The translations under genes and the position numbers were made by a program. The notes under the pieces were generated by a model. That model made no database searches. It had not been told where the DNA came from and saw nothing but the letters and a program-made list of their open reading frames with translations. Below are positions 1-5,360 of a stretch of 5,360 bases of DNA, piece by piece. Position 1 is the stretch's first letter. Each line of letters starts with the position of its first letter. The stretch lies in assembly GCA_002432565.1 (NCBI GenBank), contig DJFP01000043.1, positions 4,468-9,827 of the forward strand, in the 5' to 3' direction. Source of the DNA: Flavobacteriales bacterium UBA5869 (GTDB taxonomy: Bacteria; Bacteroidota; Bacteroidia; Flavobacteriales_D; Crocinitomicaceae).

Positions 1-1053
1 AAAGGAGCAGAAATCCTCGGTCCGAATACTGTGATCGTTCAAAAGAAAGTTTCCAGTTTCAATACGCTCAATCTTGCCAAAACCGACTTCTCACTGAGCG
101 AGATCGAAGAAATGAAAAAGAAACCCTTCATTTTGGATGTGCAGCCTGTGGAATCGAACAACTTCAATATTACCATCGAAACCGCAGATCCTTCCGTACC
201 GCGATTTAGAGGAGATATTTTTATCCAAACATTAGATCCCGATATCCTGGATGTAAAGTCGAAAGAGTTCCGTTGGAAACAAGGCGATACGTTGGTTCCG
301 ATTCTTATGCCGCGTGATTTGTTGGTTATGATGAATATGTTCATGGTTTCAAAAGGAATGCCGCAGATCAGTGATGAATTGGCAAAGGACATTCATTTCA
401 AGTTCTGTATGAAAACCGACACCGTAAAAGAATATATTTCCTGCCGCATTATCGGATTCTCGAATGATGTTCCTTCTGTACTTGTTCCGCAGAATTTCAT
501 GAACTGGGCCAACAACCGTTTCGCCCCCGATGCAGAACAAAAAATCTCCCAGATCATTATCTCCGGAAAAGAAAATGAATTCGGTTTGGTAGAGCAGATG
601 CTGCAGGAAAGACACTTGGAATCCAAAAATGCACAAGTTGCTATCGGTCGTTTAAAAAGTACTGTTGGAACTTTGATTCTCGTGGTTTTGGGAATTTCGA
701 TCATTGCAGTCTTCCTTTCGGGTTTGGTTCTAATTCAATACCTGCAGTTGTTATTGAGTAAGAATTTATACGAAGTAAGAACTTTGATGCGCCTGGGACA
801 TCACCCTAACTCACTGGTAACGAATTTCTTCGTCTATTTTTCCAAAGTTTTCGGGATAATTGGCATTCTCAGTCTGGCTTCTTTTATCGGATTTAAGCTA
901 TTTTTAGACTCCTTATTGAAGGAAGGAGGATTGTATATCGATACGAGTCTAAGCTTGATGAGCATTCTTGCATTGGTTCTTGCTTATTGCTTATTCGCAT
1001 TGGCTTCCTTCCTAAGTGCCCGCAAGGGAATTTACGAACAGAACAATGGTTAA
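1..1053 (+). CDS. FtsX/MacB-like ABC transporter permease, N-terminally cut by the window edge
   Basis: This is the C-terminal part of an inner-membrane ABC permease of the FtsX/MacB/LolC type. The frame is open from base 1, so the GTG at 31 is an internal valine codon and not a start; 350 residues are visible. Numbered from the first visible residue, about 1-215 form a soluble extracytoplasmic domain of the MacB-periplasmic kind. A long hydrophobic helix follows at about 222-250, beginning near TVGTLILVVLGIS, and two more lie at about 275-300 and 318-339. That three-helix end is the usual FtsX layout. The charged loop after the first of these helices (KNLYEVRTLMRLGHHPN) resembles the cytoplasmic coupling segment that contacts the ATPase in this family. 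The first transmembrane helix and any ATPase gene must lie upstream. Family members move lipoproteins or drugs or act mechanically on cell-wall hydrolases; the substrate cannot be read here. No terminator follows, so read-through into the next gene is possible. The family call is firm, the role is not. Confidence 0.82.
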   Translation, partial: KGAEILGPNTVIVQKKVSSFNTLNLAKTDFSLSEIEEMKKKPFILDVQPVESNNFNITIETADPSVPRFRGDIFIQTLDPDILDVKSKEFRWKQGDTLVPILMPRDLLVMMNMFMVSKGMPQISDELAKDIHFKFCMKTDTVKEYISCRIIGFSNDVPSVLVPQNFMNWANNRFAPDAEQKISQIIISGKENEFGLVEQMLQERHLESKNAQVAIGRLKSTVGTLILVVLGISIIAVFLSGLVLIQYLQLLLSKNLYEVRTLMRLGHHPNSLVTNFFVYFSKVFGIIGILSLASFIGFKLFLDSLLKEGGLYIDTSLSLMSILALVLAYCLFALASFLSARKGIYEQNNG

Positions 1054-1057
1054 TTTT

Positions 1058-1086
1058 ATGTTAAACGAATGACTTTATTAATTTTG
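1058..1086 (+). promoter_or_regulatory. Putative Bacteroidota-type promoter for the thioredoxin-like gene
   Basis: A perfect match to the Bacteroidota -7 element TAnnTTTG is present as TAATTTTG at 1079-1086. The -33 element (TTG consensus) is weak: ATG at 1058-1060, 18 nt upstream. Transcription would begin a few bases after the -7 box, at about 1090-1093. The short pattern can occur by chance, but its position just before the gene supports it. It overlaps the stop region of the upstream permease gene. Confidence 0.5.
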
Positions 1087-1117
1087 CTACGTCATGATAA
1101 AAAATAAAACCTCAAAC

Positions 1118-2641
1118 ATGAAACAACTTTTAGTGATTGCCCTATTACTTGTATCAACTGTTGGATTCGGTCAAAAATTGCGCTTCAAAGTAGAAGGAGC
1201 AAAAGACACCACTGTTTTCCTGACAAAATATTACGGCTCCAAGCTATTTTATGCAGATACCGCTGAAATGAAAGGCGGGGTGGTTGAATTCACAGCAAAA
1301 AAAGACTTAAAACCAGGAATGGTTGCCTTGTTGATGCCCGGACAAAAATACTTCGAGGTTATCTACAACAATGAAGAAATCAGTATCGAGACAAAAGGCC
1401 CTGATTTTGTTTCCAACATGAAAGTGAAGAAATCGGAAGAAAACAAAGTGTTTTTTGCATATATCAATTACTTGCAGGCACAGCGTAAAGTCGCTACCGA
1501 ATTTTCTGAGGAACGTAAGAAATTTAAAGAAGGTGATGCGCAATACAAACGTTTGGGAGAGAAAATGGATTCTGTTTCCAAACTGGTTGCTGCTTATCAG
1601 ACAGATCTTCAAAAGAACAATCCAACCAAAATGGTTTCCAAACTCGTTAAAATGTCGATGGATGTTACTGTTCCGGAAGCTCCGAAAGATGCAAACGGGA
1701 AAGTAATCAATGAAAACTTCCGCTACGAATATTACCGCAAACATTACTGGGACAATATCGATTTGAAAGACGACCGTTTGGTAAACACTTCTGTTTTCGG
1801 TTCGAAAGTAGAATATTTCTTCGGAAAGAACATGCTGATCCAGCATCCGGATACTGTTTTGGCTTTCGCATTCCCTTTCTGCGATCAATTGGACAAAAAA
1901 TCAGAAATGTTTAAGTATGTAGTGGATTATATCACCAATACTTATGCAAAATCGAACATCATGGGAATGGACAAAGTTTACGTTTACATGGTGAACCGTT
2001 ACTACTGTCAGAACGATGCAGAAGGAAATTCGATTGCATACTGGATGAAAGACAAGGAAAAATTGAAGGAATTGTGTGAAGAGAACAAAATTAAAATGAA
2101 CCTGGTTCAGGGTGTTCGTCCTCCGAATATCAGTCTCCGCGACACAACGGATGTAAACTGGAAGAACTTCTACGATCTGAAAAGCGAATACACCATTCTT
2201 TATTTCTGGGATCCTGAATGTGGACATTGTAAAAAAACAACTCCGAAATTGCAGACTTTGTACGAAAAGAAGTTCAAGCAACGCAACGTAGAGATCTTTG
2301 CTGTTGGAAAAGCAACCGGAGAAGATTTCGAAAAGTGGAAGAAATTCATCCGTGATAACAAATTGGAATTCATCAACGTTGGTCTGACTAAAAAGCTATT
2401 TGAAGACGCAACAGCGGATCCAAGACAGTTCATCCCGAAGTACACCACCCTGGAAGCATTGAATTATCATGACACTTATGATATTTATGCCACACCAAGA
2501 ATTTTTGTGCTGGACAAAGACAAAAAAATCATCGCGAAGCAGCTGACGATCTCCCAGTTGGAAGATTTCATTGACCGCATGCAGAATATTAAAAACGCAG
2601 AGAAAATCTTCCCTCCTGATCCGGAAGAAGAAGCTCATTGA
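1118..2641 (+). CDS. Secreted thioredoxin-fold (TlpA/AhpC-TSA-like) protein with DUF4369/DUF5106-like N-terminal regions
   Basis: This is an exported thiol-disulfide protein of 507 residues. The start is set at ATG 1118 because it directly begins a signal peptide (MKQLLVIALLLVSTVGFGQ, cleavage near residues 18-19) and leaves about 25 nt of A-rich leader after the predicted promoter. The in-frame ATG at 1094 would give eight polar extra residues and an almost leaderless mRNA. There is no lipobox cysteine, so it should be a soluble periplasmic protein. Residues about 20-115 are beta-rich and DUF4369-like. About 120-330 are helical and DUF5106-like. From about 334 (RPPNISLRDT) a thioredoxin domain runs to about 495, with the active site CGHC at Cys368/Cys371 in WDPECGHCKKT and the cis-proline in YATPRIFV at Pro460. 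A short acidic tail ends the protein. The stop is followed by two more in-frame stops (TGA TAA TGA). Family members act as envelope thiol-disulfide reductases; the partner is unknown. No DsbD/CcdA-like reductant donor is present in the window. Confidence 0.88.
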   Translation: MKQLLVIALLLVSTVGFGQKLRFKVEGAKDTTVFLTKYYGSKLFYADTAEMKGGVVEFTAKKDLKPGMVALLMPGQKYFEVIYNNEEISIETKGPDFVSNMKVKKSEENKVFFAYINYLQAQRKVATEFSEERKKFKEGDAQYKRLGEKMDSVSKLVAAYQTDLQKNNPTKMVSKLVKMSMDVTVPEAPKDANGKVINENFRYEYYRKHYWDNIDLKDDRLVNTSVFGSKVEYFFGKNMLIQHPDTVLAFAFPFCDQLDKKSEMFKYVVDYITNTYAKSNIMGMDKVYVYMVNRYYCQNDAEGNSIAYWMKDKEKLKELCEENKIKMNLVQGVRPPNISLRDTTDVNWKNFYDLKSEYTILYFWDPECGHCKKTTPKLQTLYEKKFKQRNVEIFAVGKATGEDFEKWKKFIRDNKLEFINVGLTKKLFEDATADPRQFIPKYTTLEALNYHDTYDIYATPRIFVLDKDKKIIAKQLTISQLEDFIDRMQNIKNAEKIFPPDPEEEAH

Positions 2642-2646
2642 TAATG

Positions 2647-2680
2647 AAAGGCCGTTAGAGATACCGGTCTTTTTTGTTTT
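2647..2680 (+). terminator. Intrinsic terminator after the thioredoxin-like gene
   Basis: AAAGGCCG (2647-2654) pairs with CGGTCTTT (2665-2672) to give an 8-bp stem with one G-U pair and a 10-nt loop. A T-rich run continues to 2680, broken by a single G at 2676. The stem starts 5 nt after the stop codon. Because the A-run on the left mirrors the T-run, it may also act weakly on transcripts arriving from the right. Confidence 0.8.
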
Positions 2681-2683
2681 CCC

Positions 2684-2760
2684 ACATAGTTTCCAATATA
2701 AAAAAAGAAAGAATCTATGGAGTCTATGTTCCTATGTAGTTTTGTTATTTTAGTAGATTC
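2684..2760. repeat. CTATG(T) repeat cluster with inverted copies
   Basis: CTATG occurs three times at 8-9 nt spacing (2715-2719, 2724-2728, 2732-2736), the last two as CTATGT. The reverse complement ACATAG lies at 2684-2689, so the cluster could fold back on it. The perfect 7-bp inverted repeat GAATCTA (2711-2717) / TAGATTC (2754-2760) encloses the cluster. From memory, strings of the kind ACATAGAAACATAG recur in intergenic regions of flavobacterial genomes, and this looks like a degenerate copy. That link is recollection, not something the window can prove. Confidence 0.45.
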
Positions 2761-2871
2761 AAGTGTCGTGAATGATCTCGCCTTCACTGCTCCAAAGTGA
2801 TCCGTATTCAATTCTCCAGGTCACACCTGCTATTTGTGCATGGATTCGGTTGAGTGAGTTGCTCAGTAAGT

Positions 2872-2907
2872 AAAAAAAAAGCCCGGAACTTCATAAAAGG
2901 TGCGCTT
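2872..2907 (-). terminator. Possible minus-strand terminator with T9 tract
   Basis: Read on the minus strand, AAGC (2907-2904) can pair with GCTT (2882-2879), with a second short helix CTT/AAG inside (2899-2897 with 2889-2891). An unbroken run of nine T follows (2880-2872). The stem is interrupted by mismatches and is weak, but the T-run is the best on this strand in the spacer. It lies about 140-170 nt past the stop of the MFS gene, so it would be a distal terminator for the minus-strand operon. Confidence 0.35.
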
Positions 2908-2911
2908 ATTG

Positions 2912-2941
2912 TAAAAAAGTTTGTCCTGTTTGACTTTTTTA
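2912..2941. repeat. 9-bp A/T-rich inverted repeat
   Basis: TAAAAAAGT (2912-2920) and ACTTTTTTA (2933-2941) are perfect reverse complements around a 12-nt loop (TTGTCCTGTTTG). Less exact symmetry extends outward through TTATT (2906-2910) and AATAA (2948-2952). The A-run on one side and T-run on the other resemble a bidirectional terminator, but the stem has almost no GC, so the function is uncertain. Confidence 0.5.
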
Positions 2942-2957
2942 ATTGCGAATAACAATG

Positions 2958-2987
2958 ATTGACGAGTCAATTCAATGATCAATTCAA
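2958..2987. repeat. Short palindrome and overlapping direct repeat
   Basis: ATTGAC (2958-2963) and GTCAAT (2966-2971) form a 6-bp inverted repeat around GA. CAATTCAA occurs twice, at 2968-2975 and 2980-2987, 12 nt apart. Both are exact in the sequence but short enough to arise by chance in A/T-rich spacer DNA. Confidence 0.4.
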
Positions 2988-2998
2988 GAATTAGTAAC

Positions 2999-3022
2999 TA
3001 TCAAGGAAATCCTTTCCTGATA
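2999..3022 (-). terminator. Hairpin just downstream of the MFS gene
   Basis: On the plus strand TATC-A-AGGAAA (2999-3009) pairs with TTTCCT-GATA (3013-3022). This is a 10-bp stem with one bulged A and a 3-nt loop. It starts about 24 nt past the MFS stop codon, where a terminator or a 3'-end stabilising hairpin would be expected. The minus-strand sequence beyond it is only mildly T-rich, so it may be a weak terminator helped by the structures further on. Confidence 0.45.
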
Positions 3023-3045
3023 ATTGGACCATTCATCATTGAAAA

Positions 3046-4398
3046 TTACTCGTAAACTCCTTCAAGGTCGCTGCGCTCGTGTTTGGGAATACGGAACAAC
3101 ATTAACAGTCCTACTACAAAGAAGAATGCCACGGACACAACAGAAAAACGCATGTCATCAAAGATGATTTCCATTATACCAAAGAATAGCGTTCCGGTAA
3201 CAATACCTATTTTTTCAGTTGCATCGTAAAATGAGAAATAACTTGCATGATCTTCTGTTTCCGGCAGGAATTTAGAATATGTAGACCGGGCCATTGCCTG
3301 AACTCCCCCCATTACCAAACCAACCGTTGCAGCCAAAGCATAAAACTGTACAGGAGTTTTAATCAGGAAAGCAGCTCCACAGATACCAATCCATATCACA
3401 ATGGAAATACCCAGGGTACGGATATTGCCAATACTTCTGGAAATACGCGACATTAAAAAAGCTCCTCCGGCGCCTAATAGCTGAATGAGCAAAATAGCAA
3501 TTATCAACCCGCTATCGTCTGGCTTTCCATCTTTCATGGGCCAATCAATTTCCTTCTTAGCAAAGAAAGTAGCCATCAGCATGACGGTTTGTACGCCCGT
3601 ATTAAAAAAGAAAAAAGCTGCCAGGTATTTCTTTAGACGGACAGTTTGTCGAAACTCAACAAAAACATGTCTCAATTCACGAAATCCTTTCCAGATATAT
3701 CCTTTTTCTTTTGTCTGCTTTTTGGAGGTATTAGGAAGCACACGATAGGTGAATTGTGAGAAGGAAACCCACCAAATTCCAACGAGGACAAAACACCACT
3801 TTGCTTCGAGTGTTTTTGTTTGAATTAATACCAAACAAATAATCAATAACAGCATAGATCCTAAATATCCCATGGAGAATCCACGTGCCGAAATTTTGTC
3901 GTGATCTTTGGGTTCTGCAATCTCAGGAAGATAAGCATTGTAAAACACCAAACTGTTCCAGAACCCGATACTGGCAAAGAATAAGCTGGTTAATCCCAAT
4001 TCGATTTTCGCCGGATCAAAGAAATAAAGTGTCATACAAGAAGCTGCTCCCAGGTAGCAGAAAAACTGCAAAAATCGTTTCTTATTCCCTAAATAGTCCG
4101 CAATACCTGATAAAAAAGGAGAAAAGAACGATACACACAAGAACGATGCTGAAAGAACGAAACTCATGAGTGCAGAGTTGGATAATTCCCATCCAAAAAA
4201 GTCTACCGTAACATTTACTCCTTCCGGCAAACTTTCATCTAATGAGTAGCCATGCGTTTCTTTGAAATGTTTTGTAGTAACGTTATCATAAAAAATCGGG
4301 AAAATTGCCGATGAGATTACCAGGTTGTATACTGAGTTAGCCCAGTCATACATCACCCATCCCCTGATTATTTTTTTGTCGCCTTTCTGTATTGCCAT
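3046..4398 (-). CDS. UMF1/Atg22-like major facilitator superfamily transporter
   Basis: This is a complete 450-residue inner-membrane carrier. The N-terminal RGWVMYDWANSVYNLVI (residues 12-28) is the hallmark of the UMF1 branch of the MFS, which is related to the yeast vacuolar amino-acid effluxer Atg22. Other family marks are a motif-A loop GIADYLGNKKRF (98-109) between helices 2 and 3, FYNAYLPEIA (152-161), GGVQAMARSTYSKFLPE (364-380) and FSFYDATEKIG (388-398). Hydrophobic segments fit about 12 helices, with a charged central cytoplasmic loop at about 222-257 and a rather long external loop at about 38-70 after the first helix. ATG 4398 is chosen because it gives the usual family N-terminus and leaves 17 nt to the upstream gene; no Shine-Dalgarno is visible, as is normal here. 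It is probably cotranscribed with the saccharopine dehydrogenase-like gene. Substrates of bacterial UMF1 proteins are largely unknown; amino-acid export is an inference from Atg22 and from the neighbour. Confidence 0.88.
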   Translation of the reverse strand: MAIQKGDKKIIRGWVMYDWANSVYNLVISSAIFPIFYDNVTTKHFKETHGYSLDESLPEGVNVTVDFFGWELSNSALMSFVLSASFLCVSFFSPFLSGIADYLGNKKRFLQFFCYLGAASCMTLYFFDPAKIELGLTSLFFASIGFWNSLVFYNAYLPEIAEPKDHDKISARGFSMGYLGSMLLLIICLVLIQTKTLEAKWCFVLVGIWWVSFSQFTYRVLPNTSKKQTKEKGYIWKGFRELRHVFVEFRQTVRLKKYLAAFFFFNTGVQTVMLMATFFAKKEIDWPMKDGKPDDSGLIIAILLIQLLGAGGAFLMSRISRSIGNIRTLGISIVIWIGICGAAFLIKTPVQFYALAATVGLVMGGVQAMARSTYSKFLPETEDHASYFSFYDATEKIGIVTGTLFFGIMEIIFDDMRFSVVSVAFFFVVGLLMLFRIPKHERSDLEGVYE

Positions 4399-4415
4399 AA
4401 GTAGTATCTATGTCC

Positions 4416-5360
4416 TTAAGCCGTAACCTGGTTGACGTAATCGTTCAGGTAGGCAAAGTAAGAAGTTAAGTTTCCGGTCAAATCTGTTTCGGAAGCTCTT
4501 CCGATGATATTATCCGGGTCTTCTCCGAATAAATGCGGGAACACAGACTTGATGAGTTCACTACCGAAATCTTCAGAAGCATCTTTTGGTAATTCACACG
4601 GTAAATTATCAACAGCCATTACCAGAATTGATCCGGCTTGTTTCCAGTCGCATTCCTGCCCTGTTTTCGGGTCGAAACCATAAAAGGGATCTGCAATTTT
4701 AGAGGAACGGATCGTTGATGCAATAGGTCCCTGGATATCACAGGAAACATCCGCAATGACCTGTATCTTGTTTTTTTCCGATCTCAAATCATCTCCGGTT
4801 AAGATAAACGGTGATTTGTTACTCCAAAAATGACATGCAACATACACATCGGCTACCTCAGAATATCTTCCGAAGCTGGATTCGTAAATTTCAGGCGTTG
4901 CATAGAATTCCTGCTTGCTAAACGGTTTTCCATCCTTGCGTTTGTAATAGTCCTCTATTTCCAAATGGGTAAATACAGGAGTATCAAATTTCTCGCTCAG
5001 GAACTCCTCCGGACTGACTTCCGTAAACGGCAACAAATCCATAATCTCACGCGCTCCGTAACCTACTCTTCCAAAACCGGTAAGTACCAGTTTCATATTT
5101 TCGGGGAAAACAGCTTTATGCAGTTCGGCTTCCATTTCTTTTCTGCCTGAACATTCATTCGCCGGCTTTAGATGGAATGTATTTGTTTTTTCTCCATAAG
5201 CGCGGATTCCATTGTAGGCCCCTACAATTCCGGCATAACGTCCAAAACCGATGATGCGCTTATTGTCTTTGGATTTCAGGACTTCGTAATCAATCAATTG
5301 TATTTTCTTGTCCAGTATCGCACGAAGAAGCTTTCTATTGTAGGGCTGTTTCTTAATGGT
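4416..5360 (-). CDS. Saccharopine dehydrogenase / lysine-ketoglutarate reductase family enzyme (Lys1/LKR-like), N-terminus outside the window
   Basis: This cytosolic NAD(P)-dependent enzyme is related to yeast Lys1 and to the LKR domain of animal AASS, which interconvert lysine plus 2-oxoglutarate and saccharopine. The frame is open to the right edge, so the TTG at 5297 is internal; 314 residues are visible and perhaps 60-100 are missing. Numbered from the first visible residue, TIKKQPYNRKLL (1-12) matches the catalytic-loop region of Lys1, where an HxxK motif lies; the histidine would sit just off the edge. FGRYAGIVGA (39-48) ends the alanine-dehydrogenase-type N-domain. LTGFGRVGYGA (93-103) is the dinucleotide-binding glycine loop. 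ADVSCDIQGPI and VMAVDNLPCELPKDASEDFG are the signature blocks of the family, the latter with the conserved aspartate of SIDxLP. Since Bacteroidota usually make lysine through diaminopimelate, a catabolic role (lysine to saccharopine) is the likelier one, by inference. Exact activity and cofactor remain open. It is the first visible gene of an operon with the MFS carrier 17 nt downstream. Confidence 0.85.
   Translation of the reverse strand, partial: TIKKQPYNRKLLRAILDKKIQLIDYEVLKSKDNKRIIGFGRYAGIVGAYNGIRAYGEKTNTFHLKPANECSGRKEMEAELHKAVFPENMKLVLTGFGRVGYGAREIMDLLPFTEVSPEEFLSEKFDTPVFTHLEIEDYYKRKDGKPFSKQEFYATPEIYESSFGRYSEVADVYVACHFWSNKSPFILTGDDLRSEKNKIQVIADVSCDIQGPIASTIRSSKIADPFYGFDPKTGQECDWKQAGSILVMAVDNLPCELPKDASEDFGSELIKSVFPHLFGEDPDNIIGRASETDLTGNLTSYFAYLNDYVNQVTA

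Larger units (their letters stand above)
2681..3045. other. Non-coding spacer between convergent genes
   Basis: These 365 bases separate the ends of two convergent transcription units. I find no convincing intact gene in them on either strand. The stretch holds, left to right: a CTATG-type repeat cluster (2684-2760), a protein-like but start-less minus-strand reading frame (2759-2890), a T9 run on the minus strand (2880-2872) after a weak hairpin, a 9-bp A/T inverted repeat (2912-2941), a small palindrome plus a direct repeat (2958-2987), and a strong hairpin near the end of the MFS gene (2999-3022). Most of this is compatible with terminators and with the remains of decayed sequence. Confidence 0.7.

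Noticed and set aside
31..33. GTG at 31 as start of the permease gene
   Set aside because: The frame continues open to base 1 with protein-like sequence, and the family needs an upstream transmembrane helix, so the gene is cut by the window.
1094..1117. ATG at 1094 as start of the thioredoxin-like gene
   Set aside because: It adds polar residues ahead of the signal peptide and lies only about 1-4 nt past the predicted transcription start. The ATG at 1118 fits better.
1307..1888. Long minus-strand open frame (about 193 codons) antisense to the thioredoxin-like gene
   Set aside because: It is rich in F, H and I and resembles no family. The opposite strand carries a clear conserved protein, so this is a shadow frame.
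2571..2753. Plus-strand 60-codon frame over the end of the thioredoxin-like gene and its terminator
   Set aside because: It overlaps the coding end and the intrinsic terminator, has low-complexity composition, and has no leader or family resemblance.
5295..5297. TTG at 5297 as start of the saccharopine dehydrogenase-like gene
   Set aside because: Another 21 codons upstream to the edge are open and match the conserved catalytic-loop region of the family, so the start lies outside the window.

Overview
The window looks like ordinary chromosomal sequence from a Bacteroidota bacterium, most likely Flavobacteriales (Crocinitomicaceae/Fluviicola-like, a guess by style only). The reasons are about 40% GC, A-rich leaders without clear Shine-Dalgarno sites, a TAnnTTTG-type -7 promoter element, a secreted DUF4369/DUF5106-style thioredoxin (a combination typical of this phylum), and short convergent-gene spacers rich in A/T hairpins. 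I see no IS element, CRISPR array, tRNA, rRNA or phage gene.

Layout. Positions 1-1053 (+) hold the C-terminal part of an FtsX/MacB-type ABC transporter permease whose N-terminus lies outside the window. After a 40-64 nt gap carrying its own likely promoter comes a secreted thioredoxin-fold protein (1118-2641, +), closed by a clear intrinsic terminator (2647-2680). Positions 2681-3045 are a non-coding spacer between convergent transcripts, with several inverted and direct repeats and weak terminators pointing the other way. On the minus strand, a saccharopine dehydrogenase/lysine-ketoglutarate reductase-family enzyme (4416-5360, N-terminus off the right edge) is followed after 17 nt by a UMF1/Atg22-like major facilitator (3046-4398). 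These two very probably form an operon.

How the genes work together. The plus-strand pair are both envelope proteins (a lipoprotein- or substrate-handling permease and a periplasmic thiol-disulfide protein), but nothing in the sequence ties their functions together. The minus-strand pair joins lysine/saccharopine metabolism to an uncharacterised MFS carrier, which makes an amino acid or a related metabolite a testable substrate guess. I did not find a convincing new biological system. The most curious part is the repeat-rich convergent spacer, including a possible frameshifted small reading frame over a T9 tract.
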